In this document: positions 1 through 7,327 of the stretch, one piece after another
Layout of the letters: the number at the start of each line of letters is the position of its first letter
Position numbering within the stretch: the stretch's first letter is position 1
From: a virus
Virus record (IMG/VR): IMGVR_UViG_3300046532_001882
Coordinates: 1-24,218 of that record
Length of the DNA: 24,218 nt
Direction: 5' to 3' (one strand)
Notes under the pieces: model-generated
What the model saw: the letters and a program-made list of their open reading frames with translations, nothing else
What the model was told of the DNA's origin: nothing
Databases searched by the model: none
Made by a program: the position numbers and the translations under genes

Positions 1-3000
1 GTAAGAGAGGTTGTGACCGTAACGGCAGCAGGGAGTCCAATTGTTACTGCTGCGGTTTCTGAACCCGATCCGCTTACATCTACCTCATTGGCGGTTCCTG
101 CTACCGTGGCAATGTAATTGCCTGTCGAATCCGTGCCCAAGGCGACAGAATCGGCAGCGATTGTTGCGGTAAGGGTTGCATTGGCCAAATCGGTAATCGT
201 GACGTTGCCTGTGAGGTCACCACCCAAAGTGATTGTGAAATCATCGACGTTAAGGTCGATAGCACCATCACCGGCATCATCGTAAGTAGCGGTGATGCCG
301 GTGTGGGTTCCATTGGTAGCGAGTTGTGCGCCAGATACATCTTGAACAGCCTCAGTAAAGTCTGTGACTGCCGTAGAGGGAATGGCGATTGTGGTGTTCG
401 CCGCAGCAGTCAAACGTCCGTAGGCGTCAACTGTGTAGCCGGGAACTTGGGTGGCGCTGCCATAAGCCGCTGCGGTAACAGCCGTGACGTTTAGCGCAAT
501 GTCGATTGCTCCGTCGCCAGCATCGTCGTAGGCGGCGGTTAGGTGGGTGTGCGAACCGTTCGTGACGATCTGAGCGCCCGTAACGTCCTGAGTGGCTTCC
601 GTGAAGTCCGTGACTGCCGTAGATGGGATGGCAATTGTCGTATTCGATGCTGCCGTCAACCGACCGTAAGTATCGACTGTGTAACCGGGTACTTGAGTCG
701 CACTCCCGTAAGAGGCCGCAGAAGCGCCAGAAGCCGTAAGGGTAAGATCTATGGCTCCGTCGCCAGCATCGTCGTAAGTGGCATCAATCCCGGTATGCGA
801 ACCGTTGGTGGCTACTTGAGCGCCAACGGTATCCTCAATGTGTTCCGTGGCAGCACTCAGGTTTCCAGTCGTAACTACGGTACCCGTAACATTCGGCAGG
901 GTGATCGTGCGATCCGCCGTCGGATCTGTAATCGCTAGAGTTGTCTCATAATCGTCAGCGGTAGCGCCTTCAAATACCAGCGGAGAAGCCCCAGCGACCG
1001 TGCCGCTAAGAGTTGTGATCCCAGTGAAGGTTGCGTTTACGGCACTTACATCTGCCGTAATGGTGAGATCATTTCCGATGGTCACATCGTCAGGCAGACC
1101 AACAGTAACGGCTGCTGTCTCTGAACCGGAGCCAGAAACCTCAACCTCGTTAGCAGTACCAGTAACAGTGGCAAGATAGTTGCCCGTGGTATCAGTCCCA
1201 AGAGCAATCGAATCGGCTTGGATTGTCGTAGCGAGCGTTGCATTGGCCAAATCAGTAATGGTTACGCTGCCCCCGATATCACCAGACAAAGTAATTGTGA
1301 AATCATCGACGTTAAGGTCAATCGCCCCATCGCCAGCATCGTCATAGGTCGCTGCGATACCAGAATGAGTACCGTTCGTAACCAACTGCCCTGCAACAAC
1401 GTCCTGTGTCGCTTCGGTGAAATCTGTAACTGCCGTAGATGGGATAGCAATGGTTGTATTTGCAGCAGCAGTCAAACGACCGTAAGCATCGACGGTGTAA
1501 CCGGGAACTGCCGTGGCACTGCCGTAAGCGGCTGCCGTAACAGCCGTAGTCGCAAGATCAATGTCATCGGCATTTACCACGATGCGGGCAGCACCGGCTG
1601 TTCCAACATTGACTGTGTTACCCGTGATACTGACACCGGTACCGGCGACGAACGCCTGAGTTCCAGTGAACTGTGTGAAATCAACGTCGTGTGTTCCGAC
1701 TGTATGCGGATCACTGGTTGAAGTGACTACAAATCCTTGACCGCCGTTGGCAGACCCTGCCAGAACGTAAACGGCTTCGCCCGCTTTGATCTCACCAGTT
1801 GGTGCGCCATCAAAGTCGGTGGCCCTCGTAAGCACCCATACAGCAGAACCTGACACACCCTGAGCGGTTACATCATAAATACCGTTGTGGGCAGCGGTTG
1901 CCTGATCCTGAACAAGAACCCGATTTCCGGTAGTTGCGTTTGCACCGTCGATGACGAGACGAACCTGTGTCGCTGTAGTCAGGGTTGCCCCTACTCCCGC
2001 AGTTCCATTGTCGTAGGTCGGAGTGTTCGGCAATACCGCAGCAGAGGCGTAGTTGACGGCCTCATGCCAATCAAGACCAGCGATGGCGTTATCGACGTAA
2101 GCCTTGGTTGCAGCATGTGTCGCGTTGGCGACCGCACTAGAGATTGTGACCGACCCGAAGGTGGGAGTATCTGACGCGCCTACGGCTTGTCCGATGGCAA
2201 CGGTCGGGGTTGCAGTTTCTCCACTGTTGTTAGTGAGAGTTACACCAGTGCCAGCAACGAGGCTGGCGGTGTAGTCACCGGTCGTGTCCGTACCTAAGGC
2301 AACTGAGTTCGCTTGGATTGTTGCAGTAAGAGTTGCATCGGCAAGGTCGGTGATCGTGGCACTACCACCGAGATCACCAGCGAGAGTGATCGTGAAGTCA
2401 TCGACATTGAGGTCGATGGCCCCATCGCCAGCGTCGTCATAGGTCGCAGCGATTCCTGAATGAGTACCGTTGGTAACCAACTGGGCAGCGACAGTGTCTT
2501 CAATGTGCTCTGTGGCGGCACTCAGATTTCCAGTCGTGACCACGGTTCCATCAATATTCGGGAATGTGATGGTGCGATCTGCCGTCGGATCTGTAACCGT
2601 CAGAGTGGTTTCAAAATCGTCAGCGGTAGCGCCTTCAAGGACGATAGATGCACCGGAAACATTAATCAGAGGAGTTGTGAGAGAAGTCGTAACAGTTACG
2701 TCGCTAGGCAGCCCGATGGTTACGGCAGCCGTTTCTGAACCGGACCCGGAAACCTCAACCTCGTTGGTAGTACCTGCAACGGTGGCGATGTAGTTGCCGG
2801 TGGTGTCGGTTCCCAACTCTGTCGCATCCGCGACGATGGTCGCAGTCAGCGTTACGTCGGCAAGGTTGGTAACGGTCGTGCTACCGCTCAGATCGCCAGC
2901 CAAGGTGATCGAAAAGTCATCGACATTTAGATCAATGGCACCGTCGCCAGCGTCATCATAGGTAGCACTAATTCCACTGTGCGATCCGTTGGTAACGAAC

Positions 3001-3020
3001 TGAGCGCCAACAATGTCTTC
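1..3020 (-). repeat. Six in-frame copies of a YDDAGDGAID fibre repeat
   Basis: Copies begin at nucleotides 3020, 2501, 1406, 836, 590 and 344 and read toward lower coordinates. Each starts with (E/Q)DxxxxQ(L/V/F)xTNG(T/S)H and continues into YDDAGDGAID. Copies 1, 2, 3 and 6 are long, continuing into NVDDFTITLxGDL and a stretch with LGTD(T/S)TG. Copies 4 and 5 are cut short after the aspartate motif. Copies 3, 5 and 6 are preceded by the AYGRLTAA block and copies 2 and 4 by the GTVVTTGNLS block. The copies differ at many synonymous positions, so they are old or under selection at protein level. Similar YDDAN-type repeats are common in cyanophage-like fibres, where they form trimeric beta-rich shafts. 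Confidence 0.85.
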
Positions 3021-3341
3021 AACACTCTCAGTATTGGCTTCCCATGAGACACCACCAGCAGCACTGCTGTCGGCAACGAGGTGCTGCCCATCGCTTCCTA
3101 CGGCGAGTATCCCAGCCGTATTATCTGCCGTACCGACAACGAGATCGCCTTTAGCGTCGATCAGGTGCTTGCTGATATCACCCAAACCGCCATAATCAAG
3201 AGAGGTCCATGCGGTTGATCCGTCGCCAATCTTGTACTTCTCGTTATCGGATTCATACCCGATTTCCCCGACAGCCATCGTGGGGTTATTAGAAGTCCAG
3301 TTCGCTGCCGTGTCTCTACGAAATTGAATGATTGCTGCCAT
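1..3341 (-). CDS. Large repetitive tail fibre protein, C-terminus beyond window (partial)
   Basis: An open frame runs from the ATG at 3341 to the window edge without a stop, giving at least 1113 residues. The first 50 residues (start MAAIIQFRRDTAANW, then GEIGYE, KIGDG, AWTSL) match the N-terminal domain seen in phage fibres and in the Bordetella phage major tropism determinant, which attaches the fibre to the virion. The rest is a mosaic. A block centred on YDDAGDGAID occurs six times, beginning at residues 108, 281, 646, 836, 918 and 1000. A block with PTADRTIT and GTVVTTGNLS occurs twice, and one with PGYTVDAYGRLTAA three times. Residues about 413-565 hold a KAYVDN...GLDW...NRVLVQDQ module also present in two other proteins here. 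All blocks are in one frame, which confirms a single gene. It follows a small fibre gene by 9 bases. The receptor-binding end is outside the window. Confidence 0.9.
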   Translation of the reverse strand, partial: MAAIIQFRRDTAANWTSNNPTMAVGEIGYESDNEKYKIGDGSTAWTSLDYGGLGDISKHLIDAKGDLVVGTADNTAGILAVGSDGQHLVADSSAAGGVSWEANTESVEDIVGAQFVTNGSHSGISATYDDAGDGAIDLNVDDFSITLAGDLSGSTTVTNLADVTLTATIVADATELGTDTTGNYIATVAGTTNEVEVSGSGSETAAVTIGLPSDVTVTTSLTTPLINVSGASIVLEGATADDFETTLTVTDPTADRTITFPNIDGTVVTTGNLSAATEHIEDTVAAQLVTNGTHSGIAATYDDAGDGAIDLNVDDFTITLAGDLGGSATITDLADATLTATIQANSVALGTDTTGDYTASLVAGTGVTLTNNSGETATPTVAIGQAVGASDTPTFGSVTISSAVANATHAATKAYVDNAIAGLDWHEAVNYASAAVLPNTPTYDNGTAGVGATLTTATQVRLVIDGANATTGNRVLVQDQATAAHNGIYDVTAQGVSGSAVWVLTRATDFDGAPTGEIKAGEAVYVLAGSANGGQGFVVTSTSDPHTVGTHDVDFTQFTGTQAFVAGTGVSITGNTVNVGTAGAARIVVNADDIDLATTAVTAAAYGSATAVPGYTVDAYGRLTAAANTTIAIPSTAVTDFTEATQDVVAGQLVTNGTHSGIAATYDDAGDGAIDLNVDDFTITLSGDIGGSVTITDLANATLATTIQADSIALGTDTTGNYLATVTGTANEVEVSGSGSETAAVTVGLPDDVTIGNDLTITADVSAVNATFTGITTLSGTVAGASPLVFEGATADDYETTLAITDPTADRTITLPNVTGTVVTTGNLSAATEHIEDTVGAQVATNGSHTGIDATYDDAGDGAIDLTLTASGASAASYGSATQVPGYTVDTYGRLTAASNTTIAIPSTAVTDFTEATQDVTGAQIVTNGSHTHLTAAYDDAGDGAIDIALNVTAVTAAAYGSATQVPGYTVDAYGRLTAAANTTIAIPSTAVTDFTEAVQDVSGAQLATNGTHTGITATYDDAGDGAIDLNVDDFTITLGGDLTGNVTITDLANATLTATIAADSVALGTDSTGNYIATVAGTANEVDVSGSGSETAAVTIGLPAAVTVTTSL

Positions 3342-3350
3342 AACTATCCC

Positions 3351-3785
3351 CTAGTTCCCTGTGGAATCATTGCCATCAGCATCGATGTGATAGCGAACCC
3401 AAGCGGCAGAAGTTCCACCGTCCGCAACCGTGGTTGACTGCGAAACGACTTCCGTCCATGTTCCACTAGACCTGTAATAAAACTGATTGTTCGTTGTATC
3501 TATTGCAATGGTCCCATCGGCAGAAGCAGCCGAAGGCGCTCCGTCGCTGGTCAAATTGATTACACCAGCAACAGCCTGAAAAGCATCATCAGTTTTTAAA
3601 GTATTAGCAGCAGAACGATAAAGAGTCGTGTCGCCAGTCGCGGAACCTGATCCCCAAGTGATTTTTCCGCCAGCGTCAATCTTGACCCGTGCCTCAGAAT
3701 CTAAATCAACCTTTACTCCCAACGCCTGCGTAGACGCGGCAGCAAGTTCCTCAAGAACTATGCCGGTTTTAAATTTCTGAGCCAC
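3351..3785 (-). CDS. Small tail fibre-like protein
   Basis: 144 residues. The start is a GTG at 3785. An in-frame TAG lies 15 bases upstream, and the first residues (MAQKF) equal those of the 516-residue fibre encoded just before, which supports this start. Residues about 30-70 contain RVKIDAGGKITWGSGSATGD followed by LYRSAANTLKTDD, a short module widespread in phage tail fibres. The C-terminus ends in DADGNDSTGN. It is probably a virion-attached accessory or short fibre in the same fibre operon. A GAGG lies only 2 bases before the GTG, and a small hairpin sits just upstream, so initiation may be weak or coupled to the preceding gene. No catalytic motif is visible. Confidence 0.7.
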   Translation of the reverse strand: MAQKFKTGIVLEELAAASTQALGVKVDLDSEARVKIDAGGKITWGSGSATGDTTLYRSAANTLKTDDAFQAVAGVINLTSDGAPSAASADGTIAIDTTNNQFYYRSSGTWTEVVSQSTTVADGGTSAAWVRYHIDADGNDSTGN

Positions 3786-3804
3786 GGCCTCAACCGCTTT
3801 CTAT

Positions 3805-3822
3805 CCTGAACCCCTCAGGGTT
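3805..3822 (-). other. Small stem-loop between two fibre genes
   Basis: In the 42-base gap between the 516-residue fibre stop and the GTG start of the next gene, a 5-bp perfect stem (AACCC/GGGTT, 4-base loop) at 3809-3822 competes with another 5-bp stem (CCTGA/TCAGG, 5-base loop) at 3805-3819. No U-tract follows on the minus strand, so this does not look like an intrinsic terminator. It could influence translation of the downstream gene, but the stems are short and may be chance. Confidence 0.25.
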
Positions 3823-3827
3823 ACTGT

Positions 3828-5378
3828 TTAACCTGTAACTACCACTCTGTATGCACTGCTCGCTGGAGCAGTAGAGAACGACACAGTGCAAGTGTCTGTG
3901 TCAGTCCTTACAACATCAGTAATCACTGTGTCATAAGAAGAATTGTCATACACCTGAACCGACACATCGCGAGTACCTAAACCATGTGTAATAACGAACG
4001 ATGTAGCCGAAGCATTGCCAACACTTTGAGCCACAATCCGGCCCAAAACTGGAGCAATGGTGCTTCGTGAAGAACCCGAACTATCCCCAATAGCCAAGAA
4101 GGCGTTGCTTCGGGCTAGAGCAGACGTTGTAGTGCCAGTACCACCATTGGCGATAGGCAAAGTTCCAGTTACGCCACCTGAACCACTTCCTGCCAAATCG
4201 GAGGCATCAGCGGAAAGAACACCGGAAGTAAAGGTAATACCGGTACCAGCGATATCAGACTTGATCGCCAAACCACTACTCGTTGTGGTTAGACCAGAAA
4301 TACCAGAATTAAGTTTGATTTGAAGACTGTCAGAGGAAGTCTCAATACCTCCAGCGGCAATCACGTTGATCGACAAAACACCACTTGCAATTGCAAGACC
4401 GTCGCCCGCAGCCGTGGTCGAAATCGAAAGAACACCACTTGAGTATGTAATCCCGTCCCCAGCAGTGGTACTAGCGAGAGCAACATCGTTAGCGTTGACC
4501 GTGATGCCATCCCCGGCGACCACATTGAGAGTGTCGCCACTCTTAGTTAGACCAGCACCAGCGTCGATTTGGCCAGCACCTGAGAATTGTGAGAAAACCA
4601 GATCATCGGTGCCGATCGTGTAAGACCCGCCACCCGTCTTGGCTTGAAGCACATAACCCCGGTTGGCATTCGCCGTGCCTCGTTCTACGAAGAAGAAAGC
4701 ACCAGCCGTAGCCTCTGCCGAAGTATCAAAATCTGTGGCTCGTGTTGGAGCGCCAGAAGCGTTTACCGTATAAACACCATTTTCAGAAGCGTCAGCCTGA
4801 TCTTTAAGCAGAACCCTGTTTCCTGTTGCGAGAGTAATCCCGTCAATGGCGTCACCGTTCTCAAAACCACTAGCAAGGGTTCCCGCAGCCGTTGTAGCAA
4901 CAACAACTGATTCTTTTGGATCTAAACCAGCGGCACGATCATCGACATAACCCTTATTGGCTGCATCAGCGGCATCAGTTGGTGCCGCCAAGCCAGTAAC
5001 TTTCGTAACATTGACAGCATTGCTGCCATCACGCTTCATAATCGTAGAAGCGGTATCAGCCTCAGTAGCGTTGTTGACTAGCGTATAATGCGCTGTGGGC
5101 ATAAGCCCGTCAGTGGAACCATTGGCATTAGCAACGGCTATCGCCGGAGCACCCGTCGATCCGGAAGTAACAGTAAGTGCTGTAGTCCCAGAAGAAACCC
5201 CAGTTACAATCTGTTTCCACGCAGAACCGTTATAAAGTTTGAGAATATTGTTGGTTGAATCATAAATCGTCCAACCTTCGAACTCTCCGGAACCGGGATC
5301 GCCAGCAGAGAACTGCAACTTCGCGTTCTGAAGTTCGTTCTGGTTTAGATTTAGATTAGTAACAAACTTTTGTGCCAT
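3828..5378 (-). CDS. Tail fibre protein
   Basis: 516 residues, ATG start. The N-terminus (MAQKFVTNLNLNQNELQNAK) and the following STNNILKLYNGSAW resemble fibre attachment regions. Residues 88-130 contain DGLMPTAHYTLVNNATEADT. Residues about 134-285 carry the KGYVDDRAAGLDPKESV...NRVLLKDQADASENGVYTV module that also occurs in gpJ and in the largest fibre. Residues about 287-400 are tandem GDGIT..SGVLSI repeats. LPIANGGTGTTTSAL at 407-421 is a classic fibre motif. The C-terminal 60 residues (ITHGLGTRDVSVQVYDN, then AYRVVV) form a small beta domain typical of cyanophage-type fibres. It likely forms a trimeric fibre or shaft for host recognition. It is 13 bases downstream of the 161-residue gene and sits in the same run of tail genes. 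Confidence 0.88.
   Translation of the reverse strand: MAQKFVTNLNLNQNELQNAKLQFSAGDPGSGEFEGWTIYDSTNNILKLYNGSAWKQIVTGVSSGTTALTVTSGSTGAPAIAVANANGSTDGLMPTAHYTLVNNATEADTASTIMKRDGSNAVNVTKVTGLAAPTDAADAANKGYVDDRAAGLDPKESVVVATTAAGTLASGFENGDAIDGITLATGNRVLLKDQADASENGVYTVNASGAPTRATDFDTSAEATAGAFFFVERGTANANRGYVLQAKTGGGSYTIGTDDLVFSQFSGAGQIDAGAGLTKSGDTLNVVAGDGITVNANDVALASTTAGDGITYSSGVLSISTTAAGDGLAIASGVLSINVIAAGGIETSSDSLQIKLNSGISGLTTTSSGLAIKSDIAGTGITFTSGVLSADASDLAGSGSGGVTGTLPIANGGTGTTTSALARSNAFLAIGDSSGSSRSTIAPVLGRIVAQSVGNASATSFVITHGLGTRDVSVQVYDNSSYDTVITDVVRTDTDTCTVSFSTAPASSAYRVVVTG
4179..4520 (-). repeat. Tandem GDGIT/SGVLSI repeats in fibre gene
   Basis: Within residues about 287-400 of the 516-residue fibre, a unit of about 20 residues recurs with the core (A)GDGIT..SGVLSI. 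Clear copies are at AGDGITVNANDVAL, AGDGITYSSGVLSI, AGDGLAIASGVLSI and AGTGITFTSGVLSA, with more diverged copies (SSDSLQIKL, TSSGLAIKS) between them. Such repeats build elongated beta-helical or triple-beta shafts, and copy number can vary between related phages. Confidence 0.75.
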
Positions 5379-5391
5379 GTCAACCCCGGAA

Positions 5392-5877
5392 CTACGTCAA
5401 ATAAGCCGATCCTGAAAATGCCGCAGAAAACGTCACAGTAACCTGCGTATCTGAGTTGTATTGTACATCACCTACCACGACTGTACCGGTAGAATCTACA
5501 ACAGTTACCGAAGGGCGACCACCTAAAGTGTGTACAACCGTCCAAGTCGTTGCTGCCGATCCTTGCGTATGAATATACCGATCGGCCCCAGTCAACGTAA
5601 TGTACGTTGCAGGCCATGCTCCACTTGCTTTTGGACCGTATAAACGAGCCTCCCCGCTTGCAGCAATCTGCCAGATATACCAATTTCCATCAGCCCCAGT
5701 AAGAACAGCAGGTGCCGTAACACCAGTCAACAGCCCGCCCTGTTGACCACCAGCAGTAGCGAGAACCTTCACATAAATTTTGTTTGGGGCAGCGGCAGAT
5801 GTAGTAACAATATTACGCGATTCCTCTGCCGTAATATTATTTAAAACTTCTGCAACGTATACCGTATAATCACTCAT
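5392..5877 (-). CDS. Tail-associated protein with C-terminal HxLG beta domain
   Basis: 161 residues. The start ATG overlaps the stop of the preceding gene by four bases (ATGA), indicating translational coupling. The last 60 residues (HTLGGRPSVTVVDSTGTVVV, then YNSDTQVTVTFSAAFSGSAYL) match a small C-terminal domain that recurs in phage tail proteins, usually written as HNLGKYPSVTVVD...FSGKAYLN. The middle (GLLTGVTAPAVLTGADGNWY) is unassigned. By context it is a small fibre, tail-tip or collar protein. No enzymatic motif is visible. Confidence 0.65.
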   Translation of the reverse strand: MSDYTVYVAEVLNNITAEESRNIVTTSAAAPNKIYVKVLATAGGQQGGLLTGVTAPAVLTGADGNWYIWQIAASGEARLYGPKASGAWPATYITLTGADRYIHTQGSAATTWTVVHTLGGRPSVTVVDSTGTVVVGDVQYNSDTQVTVTFSAAFSGSAYLT

Positions 5878-6221
5878 GTCGTTACATTCTCATCAAGATT
5901 AAAAAGACCTTGCAATAATCTTTCCACTACAGCAGTAGCACCAATCAACTCTAAATCATATATGCCACTGAACTGTAGCGCCGCAGTATCCGCAGCACTT
6001 ATCGTCAAACTCACCGTTCCCGTATCCGGGTTAATCACAATCCGACCATTCTCCGTGGTCAATTCAATTAAAGCAGCGGACGCTGCTAAATCCTTACGCA
6101 CCTGCATACGGGCCGTATAGCCCGCCAAAGTACGAATACTGTCATCAAAATTCGTTACCTCTACCTCACGAGTGAAAGTAGCGCCTTGTTCACAAGTAAA
6201 ATTATAGATACCGGCAGGCAT
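5874..6221 (-). CDS. Small phage tail-region protein (beta-sandwich-like)
   Basis: 115 residues. It begins MPAGIYNFTCEQGATFTREV and contains LAGYTARMQVR at about 52-62 and TGTVSLTISAADTAAL at about 86-101. This pattern (QGATF, then GYTARMQ(V/I)R, then an IS..DTA.L stretch, then YDLEL) is a recurrent small protein of tailed phages, found near tail fibre and baseplate genes. Its role is unknown to me, although a structural or baseplate-associated part is likely. GAGG lies 7 bases before the ATG. It overlaps the next gene by ATGA. Confidence 0.6.
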   Translation of the reverse strand: MPAGIYNFTCEQGATFTREVEVTNFDDSIRTLAGYTARMQVRKDLAASAALIELTTENGRIVINPDTGTVSLTISAADTAALQFSGIYDLELIGATAVVERLLQGLFNLDENVTT

Positions 6222-6257
6222 TTAAAGACCTCATTAAAGATAGTTTGGAAAATCTAC

Positions 6258-6273
6258 TCTGTGCCTTCACAGA
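6258..6273 (-). other. Short perfect stem-loop between genes
   Basis: In the 74-base gap between the 86- and 115-residue genes there is a 6-bp perfect stem (TCTGTG/CACAGA) with a 4-base loop. Downstream on the minus strand there is only a short ATTTT run, about six bases after the stem, so intrinsic termination is doubtful. It might be an mRNA processing or stability element. I rate it as weak. Confidence 0.25.
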
Positions 6274-6295
6274 TCTCCCCTTTAAACAGTGTACA

Positions 6296-6556
6296 TCATT
6301 CATTAGTTATATCTGGGTTAAAGTTGGGGTTATAAAACTGGTCATCAAAAAACCGTTCCCCATATTGCAACAACCCATAAACCGCCCACGGTGTAGCAGT
6401 GGGACTCGTGGAAACAAGCAGGGTGTTTCCTTCATCTGTCATAACCTCTGCGATCACAACATAGTCCTTGACAACGGCGGGGAGACCCTCGCCCATTTTG
6501 TCAGCAATCTCTATATCAACGATTTGCTTGCAAGGATCATCAGGTTCGTCTGTCAT
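6296..6556 (-). CDS. Hypothetical small acidic protein
   Basis: 86 residues, acidic (start MTDEPDDPCKQIVDIEIADK), with a predicted helix-rich middle (GEGLPAVVKDYVVIAEVMTD), TPWAVYGLLQYG at about 55-66 and an Asn/Asp/Phe-rich tail. I do not recognise a family. It is the last gene of the accessory enzyme cassette or the first of the next tail block, with 21 bases to the DUF6065-like gene. A GGAG lies about 12 bases before the ATG, farther than usual. The opposite-strand frame of 105 codons here has no supporting features. Confidence 0.5.
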   Translation of the reverse strand: MTDEPDDPCKQIVDIEIADKMGEGLPAVVKDYVVIAEVMTDEGNTLLVSTSPTATPWAVYGLLQYGERFFDDQFYNPNFNPDITNE

Positions 6557-6577
6557 GAATAGATGTTACTCCATCTC

Positions 6578-7327
6578 TTAAAGATCAGCGTCAGTAACTC
6601 TTTGATGTTTACGATAGAGACCCTTCATGGAGAACTTACTTATCGACCCATGGTTTTGACCCCGTGCATTTCCATCTCTAAACATCCCTGCATCACCAAG
6701 AATTATGTCTTTGATTTGATCGTTGCGTTTAAAAGGAATTAGATGATAGATCGGAGTACCCGCCTTGATTACAAAGGTTTCATCAGTCATCACCCGTAAA
6801 ACGACATGCATACTGTGGTAATAATCTGAATGAACCACTCCCGGTAGCACTTGATATCTGGGATCAGGCTCATAGGCGACAGGCAGACAAAGCATTGAAT
6901 AGCCGGGAGCAGTTTTAAACAAAAATGGGTTAACGATTTTAGGCCAATGTGCTTTAGGCCGATCCCTGTCATCATTGATGGGGCAACCGCGAGTGGCCTT
7001 ATAGGGAAATCCCTCCACACGGAAAGCCCTGTCGCTGGTTTCGGCCATCACATCTTCTGCACCCATCGGGCCGACCCGAATATCACACCACAACGGAACC
7101 GTTAGCCCCTGAGTTAAATACTCTTGAATACCCTTGCAACTATTGATAGTGCCGGGTTCCAAAATTTCTTCGTTCTTGAACCATTCCGGCCACCCGGAAC
7201 CATTCACATACGGAGGAAATTCCAACAGTCGATTGTCACTCGGGACGACAAGGACTTCTCCGGGTTTGACCTTTGGCCAATCCCCGTAATATCTAATTTT
7301 GTGTAAGTTCTTTAAGCGTTTCAGCAT
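6578..7327 (-). CDS. DUF6065-like protein of the enzyme cassette
   Basis: 249 residues. Its ATG lies 35 bases inside the 3' end of the halogenase gene, so the two are translationally linked. Residues 73-82 (GLTVPLWCDI) and about 128-200 (W128, NPFLFKTAPGYSMLCLP, then PGVVHSDYY, then IKAGTPIYHLIPFKR) fit the pattern W...NP...(T/K)(P/A)PGYS.L...PG.V.TD.Y......I..GTP..H.IPF.R that I associate with DUF6065-type proteins. These proteins lack a firmly assigned activity. The pattern suggests a compact beta-barrel, but no metal triad or nucleotide motif is obvious. Conserved-looking residues in this stretch include H166, D168, H171, H174 and H195. Its place next to a halogenase and two oxygenases suggests that it works with them. 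Partner, substrate-binding or tailoring enzyme are all possible. Confidence 0.5.
   Translation of the reverse strand: MLKRLKNLHKIRYYGDWPKVKPGEVLVVPSDNRLLEFPPYVNGSGWPEWFKNEEILEPGTINSCKGIQEYLTQGLTVPLWCDIRVGPMGAEDVMAETSDRAFRVEGFPYKATRGCPINDDRDRPKAHWPKIVNPFLFKTAPGYSMLCLPVAYEPDPRYQVLPGVVHSDYYHSMHVVLRVMTDETFVIKAGTPIYHLIPFKRNDQIKDIILGDAGMFRDGNARGQNHGSISKFSMKGLYRKHQRVTDADL

Noticed and set aside
543-2738. Several plus-strand open frames of 90-170 codons rich in Cys and Arg
   Set aside because: They are antisense shadows of the repetitive fibre gene; their similar Cys/Arg-rich content simply follows the fibre repeats read backwards, and they lack ribosome sites.
1-3020. Calcium-binding EF-hand-like loops at DDAGDGAID
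   Set aside because: The Asp spacing looks similar, but the third ligand position is Ala and there is no flanking helix; YDDAN-type fibre repeats without known metal binding explain it.
1-3341. Diversity-generating retroelement, suggested by the Mtd-type N-terminal domain
   Set aside because: No reverse transcriptase, template repeat or variable repeat is visible, and the C-terminus where variation would lie is outside the window. The N-terminal domain is common in ordinary fibres.
3341-3785. Frameshifted single fibre split between the 144-residue gene and the large fibre
   Set aside because: The large fibre has its own complete N-terminal attachment domain starting at its ATG, so these are two separate genes.
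3805-3822. Intrinsic terminator after the 516-residue fibre
   Set aside because: The stem is only 5 bp and no U-tract follows on the transcribed strand.
6245-6562. Plus-strand 105-codon frame
   Set aside because: It overlaps the 86-residue minus-strand gene, would be isolated against the operon direction and has no recognisable domain.
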